Part shown: piece after piece, positions 28,616 through 35,078 of the stretch
Numbering within the stretch: position 1 is the stretch's first letter
Layout: every line of letters starts with the position of its first letter
NCBI RefSeq assembly: GCF_001954275.1
Contig: NZ_MBEU01000003.1
Span: 1 to 64,000 of the forward strand
DNA length: 64,000 bases
Reading direction: 5' to 3'
Source: Mycobacterium sp. IS-836
GTDB taxonomy: Bacteria; Actinomycetota; Actinomycetes; Mycobacteriales; Mycobacteriaceae
Position numbers and translations under genes: made by a program
The notes under the pieces: model-generated
The model's input: the letters and a program-made list of their open reading frames with translations, nothing else
What the model was told of the DNA's origin: nothing
Databases searched by the model: none

Positions 28616-28786
28616 ATGGATGCGAAGAACAAGAGGCCCCTGAAAGCCGCGGCATTGGGCGCGGGCCTTGTTGCGGTCGTCCTCCCGACGGGGTGTGCGG
28701 CACAAACAGGAGAGCCGGCGCCGATCCCGGCCCCGGCTGCGGGGCCACCTTCCTCGGTAATGGCGCCGCCGCCCACCGTCGCGTAA
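28616..28786 (+). CDS. Small lipoprotein 2 (LPTGC family)
   Basis: The protein has 56 residues: DAKNKRPLKAAALGAGLVAV, then VLPTGC with Cys27, and an Ala/Pro-rich mature region ending VMAPPPTVA. GTGAAAGGGCAAG precedes the ATG as in the first copy. It is the partner of the intact divergent lgt-like gene. Downstream sequence (AAAAGGTTCAAC, GCACCCAC) matches that after gene 1, so the duplicated unit extends past both stops. Secretion and lipidation are inferred; function is unknown. Confidence 0.75.
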   Translation: MDAKNKRPLKAAALGAGLVAVVLPTGCAAQTGEPAPIPAPAAGPPSSVMAPPPTVA

Positions 28787-28821
28787 AAGGTTCAACCAAG
28801 CACCCACCCGGGGCGCGTCGT

Positions 28822-28843
28822 CCCGCGGCCGATCGGCCGCGGG
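28822..28843 (+). terminator. Perfect palindrome after lipoprotein gene 2
   Basis: A 22-base perfect palindrome has arms CCCGCGGCCGA and TCGGCCGCGGG. It starts 36 bases after the gene 2 stop. It can form a strong hairpin and is the likely terminator. No U-tract follows. Confidence 0.55.
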
Positions 28844-28966
28844 CCCGTTGACCTGCGGGATGTCGGCCGAAACCTCTTGGTTTACATGTGTTGAATAGTG
28901 GTTATCCCCTGTCGTTGGTGGTGTTAGCTCCCTACGCCTAGCACCCGCGCATGAAAGGCAGGATTC

Positions 28967-29146
28967 ATGAACAACACGAGGAAGACCCTGAAAATCGCCA
29001 CGATGTCCGCCGGGCTCGTCGCGGTCTTGCTACCGACGGGGTGTTCGACCACCACAGGATCGGGCAACGGGATCGACGTCGGGGTCAACCTCATGCCTGC
29101 TCCGGGAGCGGCCCATACGGTCGACGCGCCGCCCGTCCCGAGCTAG
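28967..29146 (+). CDS. Small lipoprotein 3 (LPTGC family)
   Basis: The protein has 59 residues. It begins NNTRKTLKIATMSAGLVAVL, then LPTGC with Cys26, STTTGSGNGIDVGVNL, and ends DAPPVPS. The leader ATGAAAGGCAGG resembles the ribosome-binding leaders of genes 1 and 2. The upstream promoter is not an exact copy, which suggests an older duplication. It is convergent with the MEDS-HATPase gene after a 66-base gap. Function is unknown. Confidence 0.7.
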   Translation: MNNTRKTLKIATMSAGLVAVLLPTGCSTTTGSGNGIDVGVNLMPAPGAAHTVDAPPVPS

Positions 29147-29212
29147 TCGATACAACGGGCGCGACTCGCTGGGACCGCGGCGCGGGGGCCGGTTCCAGCG
29201 GGTCGCCTTCTT

Positions 29213-30208
29213 CTATCCAACCGGCCGCGGTGAGGGATCAAGCCGCAGATAGGCCTGGATGGTCGTGCCCGCCGGCGTGCAGTGGGTGCGCACCAAATCC
29301 GATATGGCGTTCACCAGAAATAGTCCCCGGCTGGCGGGTCCGCTCGGGCCCGGATTCAGCCGTCCAACCAACGGGTCGTCGAGGCGTCCGCTGTCGCGCG
29401 CCTCGCAGACCAAGTGCTCGTCGTCTCGCCAAAACGCCAATCGGCACGCGCCGTCGGTGTACATCAAGCTGTTGCTGGCCAGCTCGGTGGCGATCAACTG
29501 CAGATCCTCGATGCAGTCCTGCGACAGTCCGACCCAGTCGGCATAGTTCACGGCGAAAGCCCGCGCCAGGCGCAAATCCGCGGACTTGCGAACCATGCAC
29601 GTGACGGCCCCGGGATTGATCGGCAAGGGTTCGTTGCAGCGCGCCATCACGGCGTCGGGCGCGTAATCGGCGCTGGGATGCAGCGAACCGCTGCTCCACA
29701 GCATCGGGTGGGTGGCACGGACGTCCGCCAGCACGTCCTCATCCAGACGGCTGGCATCGTAGAGGCACAACCCCGTCACCGCGTGACCGTCAAATGCCTC
29801 GTTCACCAGCGCCTCACGCTCTACGCAGGCCCAAAGCTCATCGTCGGTACGGCCCGGCCAGAAGACTTCGCTGACGATTCGCACCCGCCGGTTGGGGTGT
29901 TCCTCGACGAAGGAACCCTCCATGGCCATGAATCGATTCGGATTGCGGGCGACCTCGGTGGTGTCGGCCATCCGCAGGCCGTCCGGCGCCCCGCCCGCGC
30001 CGGACAGCTCGTCATGTACGAGCGCCATCATGTCGCCGGGCACGGCGACGAGCACCGGTTCGTCCATCGCAAGCCCGTCAATGACGAAGCCCGCCACGAA
30101 ATCCAGGTACTCCCGCTGAGAGTGATAGAGGAGCGCGGTGTGAACGAAGCCCTGATGTTCCCTTTCCGTGCCCCAGCTCACTTTTTCGGCGCTCCCGCTT
30201 TCGATCAC
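29213..30208 (-). CDS. MEDS-domain and HATPase (RsbW-like) regulator
   Basis: The protein has 331 residues. About residues 20-190 form a MEDS sensory domain: HTALLYHSQREYLDFVAGFV, DEPVLVAVPGDMMALVHDEL and VARNPNRFMAMEGSFVEEHP. About residues 215-325 form an anti-sigma-type kinase fold with the N-box LQLIATELASNSLMYTDGAC and G-region SRGLFLVNAISDLV. This is the RsbA-like architecture, which modulates sigma factor/anti-sigma networks in response to a signal. No sigma or anti-anti-sigma gene is adjacent. Confidence 0.8.
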   Translation of the reverse strand: MIESGSAEKVSWGTEREHQGFVHTALLYHSQREYLDFVAGFVIDGLAMDEPVLVAVPGDMMALVHDELSGAGGAPDGLRMADTTEVARNPNRFMAMEGSFVEEHPNRRVRIVSEVFWPGRTDDELWACVEREALVNEAFDGHAVTGLCLYDASRLDEDVLADVRATHPMLWSSGSLHPSADYAPDAVMARCNEPLPINPGAVTCMVRKSADLRLARAFAVNYADWVGLSQDCIEDLQLIATELASNSLMYTDGACRLAFWRDDEHLVCEARDSGRLDDPLVGRLNPGPSGPASRGLFLVNAISDLVRTHCTPAGTTIQAYLRLDPSPRPVG

Positions 30209-30328
30209 AATGCCAACCCCCTGCTGGACCGGCGCCCTGCCTACGCGTTACCTACCCCAGTACCCCGTGCGCGCGTGGGCTATGCAGGTTATGGGTCACA
30301 AAGCGGGCTCGCCCCAACTGCGGCTCGA

Positions 30329-31777
30329 TCACAGCCACCAGGAGGCCGCGGCGTCCAGATGACGACGGATGCGGTAACGCGCGAGGCTGTCGTCCCCGGC
30401 GGCCATCGCCTCGAGAATCCGACGGTGCGCGTGTTCGACGGCGACGACGTCGGCCGCGGTCGGCAGCGCCCCGCCGGTGCTGAACCCGTGCCGGCGGAAC
30501 AGCTCGACGATGATCCTGAGGAACAGGTCCAGCAACGCGTTGCCGGCCAGTCGCGCCAGTCCGACGTGGAACCGGAATTCTTCGACGGTGGCCGTGCGCA
30601 CTTCGTCTGCGGTTTGGTGGTTCTCGCCGAATGCGGGCCCATGCGTCTCGAGGAAGGCAGCCACGTCGGGTTCGCTGCGCCGCTTGACGACTTTGGCGAC
30701 GTTGTCGATCTCGATCGCGTCCCGGACGCAGCGTAAGTCTTCGCGGCTCGGCTTGCGGTACTGCAGATAGAGCGCGATGGTGTCGATGCTGGCTTGCGCC
30801 TGAGGTTGGGTGACGACGAGCCCGCCGCCGGGTCCGCGCCGCATCCGAGCCACCGAGTGATATTCGAGCAGCCGCACCGCTTCGCGCAGCACCGCGCGGC
30901 TGACCCGGTAGCGCGCCAGCAGCTCCGTCTCGGTCCCGAAGACCGACCCGACCCGCCAGCCGGCGCCCGCGATGTCGTCGCCGATGTTGGCCGCCAGCAC
31001 CTCGGCCAGCTTGGCCCGCGGCGCCTCGGGGTTGAGTCGCCGCTGGCGTGCCCTGCTACGGCGCCCGTCGCCATGCTGCTGCAGCCAGGCGGTGACCGCT
31101 TCCACGTGGCGCTCGGACAGCGTCTTGGCTCGCGCCGAATCACCGGCGGTGACGGCGGCGACGATTTCGGAATGGTCGTTGTGCATGTAGTCGATCGCCT
31201 CGATGGCCTCGCTTGCCGATTCGGTTCGCGACTGCAGCGCGTATCGCTTGGTGAGCCGCATCAAGATTTCGATAAACAATTGCAGGACGGGGTTTTTGGA
31301 TCGCTCGGCCAGCGCGATGTGGAATTCGTCTCGCGGCACCGGCAGACCCGGCCTCCAGTGTTCCTCCGCGCGCAGCACCGCTCGCAGCCGACCGATGCCG
31401 GCTTCGTCGATTCGCTCGGCGGCAAGGGAGGCCGCCAGCGGCTCGAGGACCAGGCGCGCGTTGAGCAGGTCGGCCGGCGTCGTGCCAAGGTACTCGAGAT
31501 AGATGACGATGGCGCGGGTCGCCGGGCCAGCGTCCGGCTCGCAGATGAGCAGTCCACCGTTGGGTCCGCGGCGCATCCGGGCGACCTGATGATGCTCCAC
31601 CAGCCGAACGGCTTCCCGCAGCACGGATCGGCTCACGCAAAAGCGTTGTTGCAGAGCGTGTTCGGAACCCAGCGACTCGCCGACAGGCCAGCCGCGGCGA
31701 ACGATGTCCGCCTCGATCTCGCGGGCGATCGTCGAAGCCAATTTGTTCGCTGGGCTGGCCTGCGGAGTGGTACTCAT
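30329..31777 (-). CDS. Double GntR/FadR-type regulator (Rv3060c-like)
   Basis: The protein has 482 residues and consists of two full GntR-FCD units. The first winged helix is VSRSVLREAVRLVEHHQVAR and the second, about 240 residues later, VSRAVLREAVRLLEYHSVAR, each followed by an FCD ligand domain. This internal duplication makes a built-in pseudo-dimer. The ATG at 31777 lies 4 bases after the thiolase stop, so the two are cotranscribed and the regulator probably autoregulates through 33014-33035. Confidence 0.88.
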   Translation of the reverse strand: MSTTPQASPANKLASTIAREIEADIVRRGWPVGESLGSEHALQQRFCVSRSVLREAVRLVEHHQVARMRRGPNGGLLICEPDAGPATRAIVIYLEYLGTTPADLLNARLVLEPLAASLAAERIDEAGIGRLRAVLRAEEHWRPGLPVPRDEFHIALAERSKNPVLQLFIEILMRLTKRYALQSRTESASEAIEAIDYMHNDHSEIVAAVTAGDSARAKTLSERHVEAVTAWLQQHGDGRRSRARQRRLNPEAPRAKLAEVLAANIGDDIAGAGWRVGSVFGTETELLARYRVSRAVLREAVRLLEYHSVARMRRGPGGGLVVTQPQAQASIDTIALYLQYRKPSREDLRCVRDAIEIDNVAKVVKRRSEPDVAAFLETHGPAFGENHQTADEVRTATVEEFRFHVGLARLAGNALLDLFLRIIVELFRRHGFSTGGALPTAADVVAVEHAHRRILEAMAAGDDSLARYRIRRHLDAAASWWL

Positions 31778-31781
31778 CGTT

Positions 31782-32972
31782 TCAACAGGTGAGCAACATG
31801 CATCCCGCGACGGGGCCACCGCCCACCGAAACCACGCCGACCTCCGGGCGCCGCGACACCTGCCGCTCCCCCGCTTCGCCGCGCAACTGCAGACACCCTT
31901 CGTGCAACGCCCAGTACCCGTGCATGCGCCCGGCCGAGAGTTGGCCGCCATAGGTGTTCAGCGGCAGCACGCCGTCGCGGGCTATCCGGGCACCGCCCTC
32001 GACGAACGGGCCGGCCTCGCCGTCACCGCATACGCCCAGCGCCTCCAGCCAGGCCAGCGTGAGAAACGTGAAGCCGTCGTACAACTCGGCGAGTTCGAGG
32101 TCCGCGGGCTTCAATTCGGTGCGCGACCACATCTGTGTCGTAGCGTCCGACATCGCCATCTTGGGGTAGTCGTCGCGGTGGAACCAACCACCGGCGCCGT
32201 CGGACCCGCCGATCGCTTCGACCCGCACGGCGCGGTGTGGGCAGTCGCGGGCGTAGTCCGCGTGCGAGACCACCACGGCGATCGATCCGTCGATGGGGAC
32301 ATCGCAGTCCAGCAGGCCGAACGGTGTCGACACCGGCCGCGCGGCCAGGTAGTCGGCCATCGTCATCGGTTCGCGGTACACCGCAAGGGGATTCAGCGCG
32401 GCATTGCGTCTGCCGTTGAGCGCCAGCCAGCCCAGCTGCTCCTTCGTGGTTCCGTACAACTCCATGTGCCGACGGCAGTTCAACGCCAGCCAGTTCGCGG
32501 CGGAATACGCCTGTGCCGCAACCAGATCGTTGACGTCGTCCATCGCGCCGACGGCGGGACGCTCGGCGCCTTCGGGTGTCTCGAACATGCGCGCGAGCGC
32601 CGGCGCCGGCGCATTCTCTTCCTGCTTTAGGACCGTGCCGCCCAGCATCTGGATGGTTCGGTAGACCACCACGTGGTGGGCGCGGCGCTCGGCGACCGCC
32701 CGGCACGCCGACATCACCGGGCTCAGCAGGCCGCCGGTGCCGAATCCGGAGCCGCAGTCGGCCGCCTCGATCCGCAGGGCGGCGTTGACCTCCGCGGCCG
32801 GGGTGTCGCCCAGGGTCGCGATGCCGTCGATGTCGGCGGCCCCCAGACCCGCGTCGGCGATGGCGGATCGCACCGCCTCCATGGTCAGTTCGAATCCCGG
32901 GATGCCGGTGCGACGGCCTATTCGCGAGATCCCGATGCCCGACAAGATCGCGTCTTTTTCGAAATACGTCAT
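31782..32972 (-). CDS. Thiolase / lipid-transfer (SCPx-type) protein
   Basis: The protein has 396 residues. It begins TYFEKDAILSGIGISRIGRR. It has the nucleophile-region CGSGFGTGGL, MHGYWALHEGCLQLRGEAGE with the His-containing loop, and GGGPVAGC near the end. These non-decarboxylating or retro-aldol thiolase relatives act on acyl-CoA in sterol or lipid side-chain degradation and often need a DUF35 OB-fold partner, which here is encoded divergently at 33038. It is followed by the GntR gene in one operon. Confidence 0.87.
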   Translation of the reverse strand: MTYFEKDAILSGIGISRIGRRTGIPGFELTMEAVRSAIADAGLGAADIDGIATLGDTPAAEVNAALRIEAADCGSGFGTGGLLSPVMSACRAVAERRAHHVVVYRTIQMLGGTVLKQEENAPAPALARMFETPEGAERPAVGAMDDVNDLVAAQAYSAANWLALNCRRHMELYGTTKEQLGWLALNGRRNAALNPLAVYREPMTMADYLAARPVSTPFGLLDCDVPIDGSIAVVVSHADYARDCPHRAVRVEAIGGSDGAGGWFHRDDYPKMAMSDATTQMWSRTELKPADLELAELYDGFTFLTLAWLEALGVCGDGEAGPFVEGGARIARDGVLPLNTYGGQLSAGRMHGYWALHEGCLQLRGEAGERQVSRRPEVGVVSVGGGPVAGCMLLTC

Positions 32973-33013
32973 ATGCACCGCCCGAAGGACCAAACCCCAC
33001 CGCACACACTGGA

Positions 33014-33035
33014 CCAATAGAGTGTACTGTATTGG
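33014..33035. promoter_or_regulatory. Palindromic operator between thiolase and OB-fold genes
   Basis: Arms CCAATA and TATTGG enclose AGT and ACT, giving the pattern CCAATA-n-AGT-nn-ACT-n-TATTGG. It is symmetrical except at one pair and the centre. The core GAGTGTACTGTATTG resembles GAGGATACTGTATTG upstream of fadE22. The likely ligand is the GntR encoded in this operon. Confidence 0.65.
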
Positions 33036-33037
33036 CC

Positions 33038-33382
33038 GTGCCAGCCGAGTCGCCGTCCCACCTGCTCATCGAGCATTGCGACCATTGCGGCCGCTGGGTT
33101 CATCCGGCTTCCGGCGAATGTCGCGTATGCGGCGGCCCGCTGGTGGCGCGACCGGTCTCCGGACGCGGCACGGTGTTCACCTACACGGTCAACCACCACC
33201 CGTACAACCCCGAGATACCGGTCCCCTACGTGATCGCGATCGTCGAGCTCGCCGAACAAAGCGGCCTACGCGTGGCCGCCAATATCGTTGACTGCGAACC
33301 GGATTCGGTCAAGTGCGGGATGACCGTCGAGGCACGGCCCGAGAAGGGCGCCGGCGGCGCCCCATTGTTCGCGCCCGCCTAA
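33038..33382 (+). CDS. DUF35 OB-fold / zinc-ribbon protein
   Basis: The protein has 114 residues. The rubredoxin-like zinc ribbon is CDHCGRWVHPASGECRVC, followed by the OB-fold with GRGTVFTYTVNHHPYNPEIP and VPYVIAIVELAEQ. In this family the protein pairs with a thiolase-type or hydratase subunit and helps bind acyl-CoA. GTG 33038 directly follows the operator; a TTG at 33032 lies inside it. The partner is most likely the divergent thiolase. Confidence 0.85.
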   Translation: MPAESPSHLLIEHCDHCGRWVHPASGECRVCGGPLVARPVSGRGTVFTYTVNHHPYNPEIPVPYVIAIVELAEQSGLRVAANIVDCEPDSVKCGMTVEARPEKGAGGAPLFAPA

Positions 33383-33480
33383 CCTCCGAATTCTCTTCCG
33401 CGGCACAGCGCCGCGCAGTATGCTGCGGGTCCTTAACGACTGCGAATGATCCTTCTGCGAAAGGTTCGAAAAGCTTTGTT

Positions 33481-33503
33481 GGGATCGGTAGCGAACCGAT
33501 CCC
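33481..33503 (+). terminator. Hairpin in the gap after the OB-fold gene
   Basis: GGGATCGGT-AGCGA-ACCGATCCC has a perfect 9-base stem and 5-base loop. It lies 99 bases after the OB-fold stop and 57 bases before the secreted-protein ATG. It may be a terminator or part of the next gene's leader. Confidence 0.4.
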
Positions 33504-33559
33504 GGTGTAATTGCGAAAGCGGCGCCGAGGTAGGCGGCGCACGGGACAAAGGACCCCGC

Positions 33560-33959
33560 ATGAACCTCAGTCGAAAAATCTCGCGAACCATTGCCGGTGC
33601 ACTGCTGTCCGGCGGCGTTGCCGTCGTCGGCGTAGGGCTGGTCCCAGGTATCGCTCACGCCAACAAGGGACCATTTACCTGGTGCCCAGGGCAGTCGATG
33701 GAGTGGCCGAGTGGCCCGAACTCGTCTCGTGGCGTCGCACAGAACTACGCGTGGGATATGAGCGTGTGCCATACCTGGTACATCGTCGCCGACGGATGGG
33801 GCAACGTTCCCCGAATTGCGCTCAACGGGCAGCCGACGCTGCAGAGTTTCGCATACTTGGGACGGAGACAATCCCCCGCCCGATAATCCCTCGGGTGTCA
33901 ATTGCGGGCCGGGCTGGTGTCCCGTCCCGCCGCACTACGACCCGGGGTTCCACGGATAG
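33560..33959 (+). pseudogene. Secreted small protein with a frameshift
   Basis: From ATG 33560 the frame gives a Sec signal (NLSRKISRTIAGALLSGGVA ending GIAHA), then NKGPFTWCPGQSMEW and CHTWYIVADGWGNVP. It then runs to a premature stop at 33886. In the +1 frame the sequence continues WDGDNPPPDNPSGVNCGPGW and CPVPPHYDPGFHG to a TAG at 33959, the proline-rich cysteine tail expected of this mycobacterial family. A one-base change near 33805-33855 therefore separates the halves. It is either a real pseudogene or a sequencing error. Function is unknown; the protein would be exported. Confidence 0.7.
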
Positions 33960-33991
33960 CCATCGACGGCAGCGGAAAGAAAAGAGGCGGC

Positions 33992-35050
33992 ATGAGCATT
34001 AGCGACCAATCGGCCACATCGCGTCAGTTCGCAGCGTCCTCTGGGGCCTTCTCGCCCAACTGGATTCGATACTGGAAGGTCGGCTATTCGGCGATTTTTG
34101 CGGTGGCCGTCTTGTTTGGCGGGCTGCAGGTCTTGCGAGTGTTAAAGGTCATTCGCCTGCCCTCCCCACATATCGGCGCCCCGGTCATCTACGGCGTCGT
34201 GGTCGGGCTGCTGGTTGTCGGGGTGGGTTTTGCCGCCCGCATCTTTTGGCGATCGCGCCGCAAGTACCTCATCACCGTGAACAGCGACGGGCTCGCCATC
34301 GATCGGCGGCGCGGTGATGTCTATCCACTCGTTGATGCGCAGCTGGGCCTCTGGTTAGACAACGGGGTCGCGCTCCATCTGCGATGTGGCCGTCGCGATT
34401 TTGTTCTGGGCGGACGCGATCGTCGCATCGCTCCGACGACACGACTCGACGCGCCGCCGGTGTGGGTCGTCGACGCCTGGCTGGCGGAGTCAGGCTTCGA
34501 TGAGCTGCTGCTCCTGGGTGGCCGGTCCGCTGCGCGCGGGCCCGCACCAGGAGAACCGACCCGGTGCCTGCTGTTTCCCAACCCGCTGCTGATCCAGGAA
34601 ATGCGGCCATTCGCGCTCGTAAAGAAACACCGACTGACGCAATCGCTCTCCCAACCCCAACTGTTCATTGACGTCGACAACGACACGATCCAAGTGATCG
34701 ACCCAAAAACCAACGCGCCCAATGCCCGAGCCTCGGCTTCGCAGGTGACCGCTACACCGGCTACCTACCAGCTCTCGGCAGGCCATGCGTTCCCGTCGGC
34801 CCAAAATGTCGCCTCAGATGCTGCGGGCCAGTACTTTTCGACGACGCCCGCCATGTCCGTCTGCGTTCCGGGCATGCAACCGCTGACCATCGGATGCCGC
34901 AATTTCGAAGGGCTCAAGCGGCGATTTTCGTGGTCCGCCAACGCGCCCGTAACGAATGAACCCCCTGCCTATACGGTCTCGGCGGCCGACTGGCTGACAC
35001 TGACCGAAAACCTCGGCTTGGCGCCGTATCTAGAAGACACGTCGACCTAG
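33992..35050 (+). CDS. Conserved membrane protein of unknown function
   Basis: The protein has 352 residues from ATG 33992 (AAAGAGGCGGC upstream). Two membrane helices lie near residues 25-50 (YWKVGYSAIFAVAVLFGG) and 60-85 (GAPVIYGVVVGLLVVGVGF). A large cytosolic part follows with ITVNSDGLAIDRRRGDVYPL, which resembles a PH-like or bPH domain, and a C-terminal beta-rich region. No family is recognised with confidence. It follows the frameshifted secreted gene by 32 bases. Confidence 0.65.
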   Translation: MSISDQSATSRQFAASSGAFSPNWIRYWKVGYSAIFAVAVLFGGLQVLRVLKVIRLPSPHIGAPVIYGVVVGLLVVGVGFAARIFWRSRRKYLITVNSDGLAIDRRRGDVYPLVDAQLGLWLDNGVALHLRCGRRDFVLGGRDRRIAPTTRLDAPPVWVVDAWLAESGFDELLLLGGRSAARGPAPGEPTRCLLFPNPLLIQEMRPFALVKKHRLTQSLSQPQLFIDVDNDTIQVIDPKTNAPNARASASQVTATPATYQLSAGHAFPSAQNVASDAAGQYFSTTPAMSVCVPGMQPLTIGCRNFEGLKRRFSWSANAPVTNEPPAYTVSAADWLTLTENLGLAPYLEDTST

Positions 35051-35078
35051 CGCGGACGACAGAACAGGCCTTCCGTCG

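Noticed and set aside
29414-30736. Long plus-strand frames opposite the MEDS and GntR genes
   Set aside because: They are high-GC shadows of the minus-strand genes with Arg/His/Pro-rich composition and no recognisable domain.
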